From Rhizobium sp. BK313 (GTDB taxonomy: Bacteria > Pseudomonadota > Alphaproteobacteria > Rhizobiales > Rhizobiaceae), in the NCBI RefSeq assembly GCF_014193655.1, contig NZ_JACHZQ010000014.1, positions 22,604 to 86,603 on the forward strand: a stretch of 64,000 bases of DNA. Direction: 5' to 3'. Shown here piece by piece: positions 42,498 through 51,229 of the stretch (the stretch's first letter is position 1; each line of letters begins with the position of its first letter). The translations under genes and the position numbers were made by a program. The notes below the pieces were generated by a model. It saw only the letters and a list, made by a program, of their open reading frames with translations, had not been told where the DNA came from and searched no databases.

Positions 42498-43562
42498 ATG
42501 AATAGACGTGACTTCGTGAAACTGGCGGGATCGACCGCCATCGCATGGCCCATGGCGGGTTCCTTCCGCGCGGCCTTTGCGCAATCCAAACCGGATTCGA
42601 TGGCCATGATGACCTGGGGCGGCCTTTGGGGCGACGGCATGGCCAAATATGTCAACGCACCCTTTACCGAAAAGACCGGCGTCAAGATCGTGCAGGACAC
42701 AGGATCCAGCCCCGTCGAACGCATCACCAAGCTGAAGATCAGCCTCGACAACCAGATCTACGACCTCGTTCAGCTTCATGACGGCGTGGTGCCCCTGGCC
42801 GAGTCGCAGGGCGTTCTCGAGGAGCTGGATCCGGCCTCGCCGAACATGCCTTATCTTGCTGCCATACCGGATCGCTTCAAGCGCAAGGGCTGGGTCGCCA
42901 TGATCTATTCCGCGCTCGGCATCGCCTACAATCCAAAGCTGGTGAAGAAGCCGCCGACCAGTTTTGCCGACCTCTGGAGCGAGGACTATCGCGGCCAGAT
43001 CGTGCTTCCGGAGATCACCCACTCCATCGGCCCTTATGTCATCCCGATCGGCGCTCTGGCTGCAGGCAAGGATCAGAAAGACGCCGATGCCGGCTTCGAC
43101 ATGCTGAAGAAGATGGCCGCGCTCGATCCGATCTGGGCGAAGGATACCGACACGATCATGAGTTCCCTCGTCAGCGAGGAGGCCGCCGTCGGCCTTCTCT
43201 ACAAATCCCAGACCTATACCGTGCTGCAGCAGGGCGGTCATGTCGAATGGGTATTCCCGAAGGAAGGCGCGATTTCCTACCTCTCTGGCACCGGTATTGC
43301 CAAGAACTCCAAAAACAAGGCGTTGGCGGAGCAATACGTCAACATGACCATCGATCCGTCGCTGCAGGGCTGGGTCGCTCAGGTCTTCAATTATGGCGGA
43401 ACGCATCCCGATACGCTGGCCAAGCTTCCTGTCGAACTACAGCAGCGCGTCCAGTTCTCCAAAGAGGAGACCGACCGGATCATCGACCTCGACCAGGAAT
43501 ATATGTCGGCAAATCGTGGTGACTGGACCGACAAGTGGAACCGCATCGTCTCCGGCGGTTGA
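42498..43562 (+). CDS. Tat-exported periplasmic binding protein, PotD-like
   Basis: This 354-residue receptor has a twin-arginine signal (MNRRDFVKLAGSTAIAWPMA) cut near FRAAFAQ, so it is probably folded before export. The mature protein MMTWGGLWGDGMAKYVNAPF and ITKLKISLDNQIYDLVQLHD are typical of spermidine/putrescine-type receptors. It is the first gene of the operon with PotA-, PotB- and PotC-like subunits. A hairpin follows its stop, which usually allows higher levels of the receptor than of the membrane components. The ligand is unknown. Confidence 0.9.
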   Translation: MNRRDFVKLAGSTAIAWPMAGSFRAAFAQSKPDSMAMMTWGGLWGDGMAKYVNAPFTEKTGVKIVQDTGSSPVERITKLKISLDNQIYDLVQLHDGVVPLAESQGVLEELDPASPNMPYLAAIPDRFKRKGWVAMIYSALGIAYNPKLVKKPPTSFADLWSEDYRGQIVLPEITHSIGPYVIPIGALAAGKDQKDADAGFDMLKKMAALDPIWAKDTDTIMSSLVSEEAAVGLLYKSQTYTVLQQGGHVEWVFPKEGAISYLSGTGIAKNSKNKALAEQYVNMTIDPSLQGWVAQVFNYGGTHPDTLAKLPVELQQRVQFSKEETDRIIDLDQEYMSANRGDWTDKWNRIVSGG

Positions 43563-43576
43563 ATGAATGGACAAGG

Positions 43577-43603
43577 CAGCGGTCTGATTGGGCCGCTGTT
43601 TTC
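43577..43603 (+). terminator. intercistronic hairpin after the receptor gene
   Basis: CAGCGGTC pairs with GGCCGCTG (two G-T pairs) over a 6-base loop, followed by TTTTCTCT. It would attenuate transcription between the receptor and the downstream genes, and it argues that the next gene starts at 43629 rather than at 43563. Confidence 0.6.
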
Positions 43604-43628
43604 TCTGGCTGCAGAGGATACGATTTGC

Positions 43629-45032
43629 ATGACATGTCTAGAGCTGGGTGACCCCGGTGCATTCGCCGGCATTCCATTGGTTCTCGTCAACAGATGCCGC
43701 GCCCATGGCCTATCCGGTGCGGATACGGCGACCGGCTTTTCCCTCGACGCCCGCGCCGAAGTGGCGGCCGGGCGGCTCGGCCTTGCGACACGAAGCGGAG
43801 TTGGAGAACTAGGCGCTTTCGCCGCGCCCCGCGTTGCTATCTATTCCGGCAAGGCGATCGGATATCCCTATTGGGCCTATTACGCACACGCCCTTCTGAG
43901 CATCGGCCTAACCTTCGCACCCTTGTCGGCCACTGAGGTCGCATCCGGAAGCCTCGAGCGCTTCGATCTTCTGGTGATGCCCGGTGGATTTGCCACCTGG
44001 GGTCTCGACAGAGCCGAGGGACTGCAAGGGGTCGACGCCGCAATCCGCTCCTTTATCGAGCGCGGTGGAGCGATGATCGGATCGTGCGGCGGCGCCTTCT
44101 ATGCCTCCGAAGGTCGCCCCGGCTGGCTCGGCGCCATCGACGCGACACCGAAATTCACCCAGGAATATCTGCTGACGGGAGCGGCGGTTCTAGGCATAAG
44201 TATAACTGATAGGTTATTGAACAAAGGCCTGCCCGAAGCGATCGAATTGCCCTATTACCATGGGCCTATCTATTCGAACGCGGATCGCACCGCCGCAACA
44301 CTTGGTCATTTCCGCAACTATGTCGAGGAAAGCCGCCTCTTCATCGACAATCCTCTCGACCGCGGCCTGTTCGACCGAGAGATAAAACAAGCGCCGGCGA
44401 TCCTTGTGGCTGGGGCCGGCAAGGGTAAGATCCTGGCCTTTTCCCCGCATCCAGAAATGGGTGAATTCCTTCGCAAGGGCATTACCTTCGAGACCTATGT
44501 GCGCCACTTCCTGCCGATCCGCGGCCATAAGGTCATGGACGAGACGCTGAAGTTCTTCATGAAAGAGGACTGTGCCGGCTTTCGCCTGATCTACAACGCC
44601 ATTGCCTATCTCGGCTTATTCGATGCCAAGGCTACCTCATTGCCGGCAAATGGCCTGGAAACTGCCGATGCTGTCGAATTGCTGCAGGTGCTTGCGAACG
44701 TCGACGCTGCGATCCACGCCATGTTCGATCATCTCGAAAAGCAGGCGAAGGCCGAAACCGCCGGGATGCAGACCCTGCTTGCTGCGGAATTCGGCAGAAC
44801 CCGTCGGGAGTGGAGCGACGTGCTGGGCGGACTTCGCGCCGAGTGCCAAGGTGGTCCTATCGACCGTGCGCTCGTCCACGGCCTGACGACAGCGCTCACG
44901 GATGCTGCCAAATCGCTGCAATCACCTCTGCGGCTTGCCGAAAACCTCGTTCTCACCGAATTGCCGATCCGCCTGTCGGCGGCGGCACTGCGTCTCATCC
45001 GATGCGACCGGGCGCTGGAGACTTCCTTATGA
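43629..45032 (+). CDS. class I glutamine-amidotransferase-like (BPL_N) protein with unassigned helical C-terminus
   Basis: This ~467-residue protein has an N-terminal flavodoxin-like domain of the BPL_N/GATase1 type: PRVAIYSGKAIGYPYWAYYA, DLLVMPGG, a nucleophile elbow with Cys153 (AMIGSCGGAF) and a His274/Glu276 pair in AFSPHPEMGEF. These form a complete Cys-His-Glu triad. From about residue 300 an alpha-helical region of ~165 residues has no family I recognise. The GATase fold includes gamma-glutamyl hydrolases such as PuuD, so hydrolysis of a gamma-glutamyl or similar amide is possible. The start at 43629 has AGAGGA upstream; an in-frame ATG at 43563 lies before the hairpin. It overlaps the ATPase gene by four bases. 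Confidence 0.7.
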   Translation: MTCLELGDPGAFAGIPLVLVNRCRAHGLSGADTATGFSLDARAEVAAGRLGLATRSGVGELGAFAAPRVAIYSGKAIGYPYWAYYAHALLSIGLTFAPLSATEVASGSLERFDLLVMPGGFATWGLDRAEGLQGVDAAIRSFIERGGAMIGSCGGAFYASEGRPGWLGAIDATPKFTQEYLLTGAAVLGISITDRLLNKGLPEAIELPYYHGPIYSNADRTAATLGHFRNYVEESRLFIDNPLDRGLFDREIKQAPAILVAGAGKGKILAFSPHPEMGEFLRKGITFETYVRHFLPIRGHKVMDETLKFFMKEDCAGFRLIYNAIAYLGLFDAKATSLPANGLETADAVELLQVLANVDAAIHAMFDHLEKQAKAETAGMQTLLAAEFGRTRREWSDVLGGLRAECQGGPIDRALVHGLTTALTDAAKSLQSPLRLAENLVLTELPIRLSAAALRLIRCDRALETSL

Positions 45033-46120
45033 CAACCGAAAATCCAGCCCGCGACCATAAGACATCCGACGTCCGCTTCGTCACAGTCGAGAAGAAGTTC
45101 GATACGGCCGTGGCGCTGCATTCACTTGACCTCGACATCGAACGCGGCACGCTTTTCGCCCTTCTGGGCCCGAGCGGATGCGGCAAGACGACCACCCTGC
45201 GGCTGATCGCCGGCTTTGAACAGCCGACCAGCGGTCATGTCTATATCCGTGGCAAGGATGTTACCGGCATTCCTGCCTACAAGCGCAATTTCGGCATGGT
45301 CTTCCAGAGTTTCGCCCTCTTCCCGCATCTGACGGTGGCCGAAAACGTGGCCTTCGGGCTGCAGATGCGCGGCGTCGCCAAGGACGACATCAGGACCAAG
45401 GTTGCCGCCGTCCTCGATCTTGTCGCTCTCGGCAAGTTCGCCCAACGCTATCCGCGGCAACTCTCGGGCGGTCAGCAGCAGCGCGTGGCGCTGGCGCGCG
45501 CCGTCGTGTTCGAACCGGACGTGTTGTTGCTCGACGAGCCCTTGAGCGCGCTTGACAAGATGCTGCGCGAGCAAATGCAGGTGGAAATCCGCCAGTTGCA
45601 AAAACGGCTTGGCATGACCACCGTCTTCGTGACCCATGATCAGGAGGAGGCACTGACCATGTCGGACCGGGTGGCCGTCATGAAGGACGGCCGTATCCAG
45701 CAGGCGGGAGCACCGCGTGAGATCTACGATCGGCCACAGACGGAATTCGTTGCCACCTTCCTCGGCGCGAGCAACATCTTGCAGGCGTCGGTGCGCGGCC
45801 GCGAAGGCGACAACACCGTCATCGATCTTGCCGGCAACCTGCTGCATGTCCCCGGAATAGAGGCTGAGACCGGATCGGCGGTCCGTCTGGCCCTGCGGCC
45901 GGAAAAGATCACGTTGCGACCGGACAGTCCGATGAAGGCGACGGTCAAGGAAGTGATCTATCGCGGCGCCCAGACGCTTCTATATCTCGACATGAACGGC
46001 ATGGCGATCAATGCCGTCCTGCCCAATTCGGATGTCCAACCCGCAAGCGTCGAGCCGGGTTCTCCCGTCGGCCTTCATTGGGAAAAGGCAAACATGGTCG
46101 CATTGGATCGGCCGGCATGA
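45029..46120 (+). CDS. spermidine/putrescine-type ABC ATPase (PotA-like)
   Basis: This 363-residue ATPase has Walker A LGPSGCGKTTTLRLIAG, signature LSGGQQQRVALARAVV and Walker B VLLLDEPLSALDK. FVTHDQEEALTMSDRVAVM is the H-loop region, and a C-terminal TOBE domain follows (about 280-360). The start at 45029 overlaps the previous stop as ATGA. It powers the PotB/PotC-like channel encoded next. Confidence 0.93.
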   Translation: MTTENPARDHKTSDVRFVTVEKKFDTAVALHSLDLDIERGTLFALLGPSGCGKTTTLRLIAGFEQPTSGHVYIRGKDVTGIPAYKRNFGMVFQSFALFPHLTVAENVAFGLQMRGVAKDDIRTKVAAVLDLVALGKFAQRYPRQLSGGQQQRVALARAVVFEPDVLLLDEPLSALDKMLREQMQVEIRQLQKRLGMTTVFVTHDQEEALTMSDRVAVMKDGRIQQAGAPREIYDRPQTEFVATFLGASNILQASVRGREGDNTVIDLAGNLLHVPGIEAETGSAVRLALRPEKITLRPDSPMKATVKEVIYRGAQTLLYLDMNGMAINAVLPNSDVQPASVEPGSPVGLHWEKANMVALDRPA

Positions 46121-46980
46121 GAAAGCTCGTTCCGACCTCTTCAATCTTCTTCGTGGTCGCGGCGCCGCCACTCATCATTCTGGCCATCTTCTTCGTCGTC
46201 CCGCTCTGCTATTTGCTGTTCGTCAGTTTCATGACCAATTCCAGCACAGCGCTGTTCGACCTGAAACCGACGCTCGACAACTACGCGAGCCTCTTTTCCG
46301 ATTCCTTCTATCTCTTGATCATTCAGCGCACGCTCCTGTCGACTGCGACCGTATTGATCCTCTGCCTCGCCCTCGGCTACCCCGTCGCCTTCTATGCGGC
46401 GCGGCTGACGCCACGCGGCCGCATGATCATGCTGATGGCGATGATGGTGCCGCTGATGGTCAGCAATGTCGTGCGCGCCTACGGCTGGATGGCCATCCTC
46501 GGCCGGCGCGGCGTCGTCAGCAGCACGCTGACAATGATCGGCATCGCCGACCGACCCGGGCAATATCTCTATTCCTTCCAGGCCGTCACGCTTGGCCTGC
46601 TGACGATCCTCCTGCCCTTCATGATCGTTTCGCTGACCAATTCGCTGGCGACGATCGACAAGAGCTATACGGAAGCCGCACAGTCTCTTGGCGCCGGGCC
46701 ATGGCGCAGCTTTCTGCGCGTCACGCTGCCGCTTTCAAGTCCCGGCATCACCTCCGGTCTGATGCTTGTTACCTTCCTGACGCTCAGCGCCTATGTAACC
46801 ATCGCACTGCTCGGCGGCCCACGTTACAAGCTGCTGGTCAGCCTTGTCTTCGACAACGTCACGACTTTCCGCTGGCCCCGCGCCGCAGCCCTTTCCTTCG
46901 TTCTCCTTCTCATCGCTCTCATCATCGCGGTCGCCATTCAGATAGCCATCCGGCCGCAGAGAGTTCAGGGGAAAGGTTGA
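46117..46980 (+). CDS. ABC permease (PotB-like)
   Basis: This 287-residue permease starts at 46117 (MRKLVPTSSIFFVV), overlapping the ATPase stop as ATGA. It has six hydrophobic helices and the loop YTEAAQSLGAGPWRSFLRVT with LPLSSPGITSG, the EAA motif for contact with PotA. It forms the channel with the next gene product. Confidence 0.92.
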   Translation: MRKLVPTSSIFFVVAAPPLIILAIFFVVPLCYLLFVSFMTNSSTALFDLKPTLDNYASLFSDSFYLLIIQRTLLSTATVLILCLALGYPVAFYAARLTPRGRMIMLMAMMVPLMVSNVVRAYGWMAILGRRGVVSSTLTMIGIADRPGQYLYSFQAVTLGLLTILLPFMIVSLTNSLATIDKSYTEAAQSLGAGPWRSFLRVTLPLSSPGITSGLMLVTFLTLSAYVTIALLGGPRYKLLVSLVFDNVTTFRWPRAAALSFVLLLIALIIAVAIQIAIRPQRVQGKG

Positions 46981-47768
46981 TGACCATGGGTTCGTTCCTT
47001 CTCCGCCTGATCGTCGGCGTCGCCGTCACCCTTATCATCGGCCCGATCCTCGTCGTGCTGATCGTGTCCTTCAGCTCCGGCGATGCGCTGGTCTTTCCGC
47101 CGCCGGGACTGTCGCTGCGCTGGTTCGCGGAGTTCTTCGGCAATGCCGAGATGCGCAATGCCTTCATCCTCAGCATCATATTGGCGCTGGTTTCCGCCTG
47201 CGCCTCGGTGGCGCTGGGGCTGATGGGTGCGATCTATGTCGCACGGCGGCGCAATGCGTTGTCGGCAATCATCCAGATGCTGGTCATGGCGCCGCTGGTC
47301 TTTCCGGCGCTGATCCTCGGCCTTGCTCTGCTATTGCTTTACAAAACCATCAACATGGCCATCCTGCCCGGCCTGTTCATTGCCCATGTCGTCGTCTGCC
47401 TTCCCTATGCGTTCCGGGCTGTGCTGACCTCGCTGCAGAGTTTCGATGCGACGCTGGAAGAAGCGGGACAGAGCCTTGGCGCCGGGCCGGTGCGCTCCTT
47501 CATGCTGATCACCCTGCCCATCATCTGGCCGGGTGTACTCTCCGGCTGGCTCTTCGCCTTCGTCGTCTCCTTCGGCGAGCTCAACACGGCGCTTTTCCTC
47601 ACGGGCCCCGGCGTGGTCACCCTACCGATCGAAATCTTCAGTTATCTGCAGTTTCAGGGCAATCAGCTTGTGGTCGCCGCGGCGTCCTCCCTGCAGGTTC
47701 TCATCATCATCCTGGTGCTCGTCGTCGCCGAACGGCTCGTAGGCGCCAAGCAAATCGTTCAGAGATAG
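46980..47768 (+). CDS. ABC permease (PotC-like)
   Basis: This 262-residue permease starts one base inside the previous stop. It has a hydrophobic N-terminus (LRLIVGVAVTLIIGPILVVL), SGDALVFPPPGLSLRWF typical of PotC, and the EAA loop TLEEAGQSLGAGPVRSFMLI. A second ATG six bases in is equally possible as start. Confidence 0.92.
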   Translation: MTMGSFLLRLIVGVAVTLIIGPILVVLIVSFSSGDALVFPPPGLSLRWFAEFFGNAEMRNAFILSIILALVSACASVALGLMGAIYVARRRNALSAIIQMLVMAPLVFPALILGLALLLLYKTINMAILPGLFIAHVVVCLPYAFRAVLTSLQSFDATLEEAGQSLGAGPVRSFMLITLPIIWPGVLSGWLFAFVVSFGELNTALFLTGPGVVTLPIEIFSYLQFQGNQLVVAAASSLQVLIIILVLVVAERLVGAKQIVQR

Positions 47769-47778
47769 GCGCAAGATC

Positions 47779-49566
47779 ATGGCTCCGTTCACCACCCGAC
47801 CCGAACTCAGCGGTACGTTCGGCGCAGTCAGTTCCACCCATTGGCTGGGCACAGCCGTCGGCATGTCGGTTCTGGAGCGCGGCGGCAACGCCTTTGACGC
47901 CGCAGCCGCCTGCGGCTTTGCCCTGCAGATCGTCGAGCCGCATTTGAACGGCCCGGGTGGCGAAGTGCCGATCATCCTAAAAAGCGCCGGCGAAGACGAG
48001 CCGGTCGTCATTTGCGGTCAGGGCGTATCGCCGGGGCTAGCGACGACCGACGCCTTTCGTGCGCTCGGACTTAATATGGTCCCCGGCACCGGCCTGCTGC
48101 CTGCCGTCGTGCCCGGCGCCTTCGACGCCTGGATGCTGCTGCTCAGAGACTACGGCACAATGTCGCTCGAAGATATTCTCAGCTACGCGATCGGTTACGC
48201 GGAAAACGGCTTTCCGTTGCTGCCGCGCGCCGTCGCCTCGATCATCCCGGTAACGGATCTTTTCCGCGAGGACTGGAAGAGTTCCGCCGCGGTCTGGCTG
48301 CCGAACGACACGCCTCCAAAACCGGGCATGCTGATGCATACGCCCGCCATCGCCGCAACCTATCGCCGCATCGTCGATGAAGCAAAAGCAGCCGGCAGCG
48401 ATCGCGTCGCGCAGATCGAGGCGGCCCGCCAGGCCTTCTACAAGGGTTTCGTCGCCGAGGCGATCGACCGCTTTTACCGCACGGCGGAGCTTGCCGACAC
48501 AACAGGCCGCCGCAATGGCGGCCTGTTGCGCGGCGACGATCTCGCCCGCTGGTCGGCCACCAAGGAGAAGACTGTCTCGCGCGAATTCCGCGGCCTGACC
48601 GTCCATAAAACGGATGCCTGGGGTCAGGGCCCGGTCTTCCTACAGCAATTGGCGCTGCTATCGCAATTCGATCTCGATGCGCTCGATCCGATGGGAGCCG
48701 ACTTCATCCATACCGTTGTCGAATGCGCCAAGCTTGCCTATGCCGACCGTGAATCTTTCTATGGCGATCCGAAAGCGTCCGACATACCGCTGGATATTCT
48801 TCTGTCCGACGACTATGCCCGCGAACGAGCGAAGCTGGTCGGTTCCGGCGCCTCGTTGGAACTGCGCGCCAGCCATCTGGCGGGGGCTGCCGAGCGGTTG
48901 GCGACAATTGCGGCGCGCGCCGGCAGCGAAGTGCCCTATGGCCCTGGCGGCGGCGAAGTGACCTATGCGGCCGTACCGGAAATCGAAGGCGATACCGTCC
49001 ATCTCGACGTGGTCGATCGCTTCGGCAACATGGTGTCGGCGACGCCGAGCGGCGGCTGGTTGCAAAGTTCACCCGTCGTACCTGGCCTCGGCTTCCCGAT
49101 CTCCACCCGCGGCCAGATGTTTTGGCTGGACGAGGGCCTGCCATCGAGCCTCAAGCCGGGCATGAGGCCGCGCACGACGCTGACGCCGACGCTCGTTACC
49201 CGAGACGGCGACCCTTATCTCGCCATCGGCACGCCGGGTGGCGATCAACAGGATCAGTGGCCGCTCACCGTCTTTCTGCGCCATGTCATCCATCGCCACG
49301 GTCTACAGCGCTCGATCGACGCGCCGATGTTCCACAGCAAGCATTGGCCGGGTTCGTTCTATCCGCGCGAATACGAGCTCGGTCGCCTGCTGGTCGAGGA
49401 CCGCTTTGGGCCGGAGGTCATCCAGCAGCTTCGCGAGCGCGGCCATAAGGTGTCCATCCAGGACAGTTGGTCGCTCGGCCGCGTCTGCGCCGTGCAGCGC
49501 CGCAACAGCCAGCTTTACGCGGCATCCACGCCTCGCCACATGCAGAGTTACGCAATCGCCCGTTAG
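47779..49566 (+). CDS. gamma-glutamyltransferase-family hydrolase (second in the window)
   Basis: This 595-residue Ntn-hydrolase of the GGT family has its presumed self-processing Thr406 in EGDTVHLDVVDRFGNMVSAT. VLERGGNAFDAAAACGFALQ and VEPHLNGPGGEVP match the large-subunit start, and GQMFWLDEGLPSSLKPGMRP with IGTPGGDQQDQW the small subunit. No signal peptide is visible, so it is cytoplasmic. The glutamate-binding Arg region reads GVSPGLATTDAF, without the usual ATRD. It starts ten bases after the PotC-like gene, tying it to the importer. The true amide substrate is unknown. Confidence 0.87.
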   Translation: MAPFTTRPELSGTFGAVSSTHWLGTAVGMSVLERGGNAFDAAAACGFALQIVEPHLNGPGGEVPIILKSAGEDEPVVICGQGVSPGLATTDAFRALGLNMVPGTGLLPAVVPGAFDAWMLLLRDYGTMSLEDILSYAIGYAENGFPLLPRAVASIIPVTDLFREDWKSSAAVWLPNDTPPKPGMLMHTPAIAATYRRIVDEAKAAGSDRVAQIEAARQAFYKGFVAEAIDRFYRTAELADTTGRRNGGLLRGDDLARWSATKEKTVSREFRGLTVHKTDAWGQGPVFLQQLALLSQFDLDALDPMGADFIHTVVECAKLAYADRESFYGDPKASDIPLDILLSDDYARERAKLVGSGASLELRASHLAGAAERLATIAARAGSEVPYGPGGGEVTYAAVPEIEGDTVHLDVVDRFGNMVSATPSGGWLQSSPVVPGLGFPISTRGQMFWLDEGLPSSLKPGMRPRTTLTPTLVTRDGDPYLAIGTPGGDQQDQWPLTVFLRHVIHRHGLQRSIDAPMFHSKHWPGSFYPREYELGRLLVEDRFGPEVIQQLRERGHKVSIQDSWSLGRVCAVQRRNSQLYAASTPRHMQSYAIAR

Positions 49567-49634
49567 CCCCTTGGGCCAAGGGAGATTTAACGGAGAACAG
49601 CAATTTTCAGCCGAGCAAAAAGGGGAGCACAGGT

Positions 49635-51152
49635 ATGAAATTACTGAATATCGCATTATTAGCCGGCATGGCGCTGACCGGCCTTTCAACATTGCCAGCA
49701 ACAGCACAGGAAGCAAGCGTTCTCAATATCGTTCTGCAGGACGATCCGGACACGCTCGATCCCGCAACTAACTGGAGCTTCGTCGGCCGCCATGTTCTGC
49801 AGTCGCTTTGCGACAAGATCGTCGACATCGACGAGCAGGGGCAGATCGTGCCGATGCTGGCCGAAAGCTGGGAATGGTCGGCGGACGGCAAGGTGCTGAC
49901 GCTGCATATCCGCCACGGCGCGACGTTCCACGACGGCGAACCCGTCAATGCCGAGGCAATCAAATACAATCTCGATCGCGATCTCACCCTCGATATCTCG
50001 CGACGGAAGGCTGAAATCAGCAGCATCGCCTCGGTCGACGTCATCGACGATTACACGGTGAAAATCAATCTGAAGCAGGCCTCCGTTCCCCTGCTCGCCG
50101 CTTTCACCGATCGCCCGGGCATGATCATCAGCCCGAAAGCCGGCAAGGAACTGGGCGACAACTTTACCAACAACCCGGTCTGCTCAGGCCCGTACAAATT
50201 CGTCAAGCGTGTTGTCCAGGACCGCATCGAGCTGGAAAAATTCAGGAACTACTGGAATGCCGACAAGTATCATTTCGACAAACTGATCTATCGCGGCATT
50301 CCCGACAGCAATGTCCGGCTTCTCAACCTGCGCTCAGGCCAGGCGGATCTGATCGAACGTCTTGCGACATCGGACGTCGCCTCGGTGCAGCAGGATGCAA
50401 AGCTCAAGACGGCCGAAGTTATCGGGCTCGGCTATTACGGCATCACAATCGACATTGGTGGTCCAGGCGCCAACCTGGACTTTGCTCAGAAACAGGCCGT
50501 GCGCGAAGCCTTCAGCCTGGCGATCGACCGTGACGCTATCAACCAGGTGGTGTTCCAGGGGCAATTCGCCGCCGGCAACCAGCCCTTTCCTCCCAACAGC
50601 CCCTACTACGACAAAAGCCTCCCCGTTGCCGCTCGCGATGTCGACGCGGCCAAGGCCAAGATGAAGGAAGCGGGCCTGACGAGCGTCGACGTGGAACTGT
50701 CCGTTCCAACGGATGCGGAGCGCCAGCAGGTCGCGCAAGTCATCCAGTCGATGGTGAGCGAGGTCGGCATCAAGGTCAGCATCCGCGCCACGGAGCTGAC
50801 AAGCCTGCTCGACATCGCGCGGGCGGGCAACTTCCAGACCCATCTCATAGGCTGGAGCGGCCGCGTCGACCCCGATCTCAACATCACGCCGATGCTCGCC
50901 TGCGGCGCTGCCGGCAATGACGCGCATTACTGCAACAAGGGCCTCGACGATATCCTGACCCAAGCCCGTGCTATCGGCGACACGGATGCACGCAAGGCGA
51001 AATACGCGCAGGCGGTTTCGATCCTGCTCAAGGACCTTCCAATCGTTTATCTCTATCATTCCAAATGGATATACGCCTTTAACACCAATCTTCAGGGCTT
51101 CAAGACCTATCCTGACGGCATCATCCGGCTGACCGGCCTCAGCCGCAGTTGA
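49635..51152 (+). CDS. periplasmic binding protein, extracellular solute-binding family 5
   Basis: This 505-residue DppA-type receptor starts at 49635 (MKLLNIALLAGMALTGLSTL) with its signal peptide ending PATAQ; AGG precedes the ATG. The mature part has LQDDPDTLDPATNWSFVGRH, WEWSADGKVLTLHIRHGATF and CSGPYKFVKRV. It lies in an operon whose only permeases are PotB/PotC-like, not DppB/DppC-like, so it either borrows another importer (perhaps the one at 33-40 kb) or acts in sensing. A strong hairpin follows the gene. Confidence 0.9.
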   Translation: MKLLNIALLAGMALTGLSTLPATAQEASVLNIVLQDDPDTLDPATNWSFVGRHVLQSLCDKIVDIDEQGQIVPMLAESWEWSADGKVLTLHIRHGATFHDGEPVNAEAIKYNLDRDLTLDISRRKAEISSIASVDVIDDYTVKINLKQASVPLLAAFTDRPGMIISPKAGKELGDNFTNNPVCSGPYKFVKRVVQDRIELEKFRNYWNADKYHFDKLIYRGIPDSNVRLLNLRSGQADLIERLATSDVASVQQDAKLKTAEVIGLGYYGITIDIGGPGANLDFAQKQAVREAFSLAIDRDAINQVVFQGQFAAGNQPFPPNSPYYDKSLPVAARDVDAAKAKMKEAGLTSVDVELSVPTDAERQQVAQVIQSMVSEVGIKVSIRATELTSLLDIARAGNFQTHLIGWSGRVDPDLNITPMLACGAAGNDAHYCNKGLDDILTQARAIGDTDARKAKYAQAVSILLKDLPIVYLYHSKWIYAFNTNLQGFKTYPDGIIRLTGLSRS

Positions 51153-51180
51153 CGACGCCTTAGCTTCGTTCATGACTCTC

Positions 51181-51207
51181 AGTCGGACCTCCTGCGCAGG
51201 TCCGACT
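51181..51207 (+). terminator. intercistronic hairpin after the second receptor gene
   Basis: AGTCGGACCT and AGGTCCGACT form a perfect 10-bp stem with a 7-base loop, 28 bases after the stop codon. It may attenuate or protect the receptor transcript. Confidence 0.65.
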
Positions 51208-51229
51208 ATTCCAGAAAGGATGCCCATTC

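Noticed and set aside
49568..49582. Short palindrome CCCTTGGGCCAAGGG after the second GGT-family gene as an operator
   Set aside because: It lies directly behind a stop codon within an operon, where a processing or weak termination hairpin is more likely, and it has no matching copy nearby.
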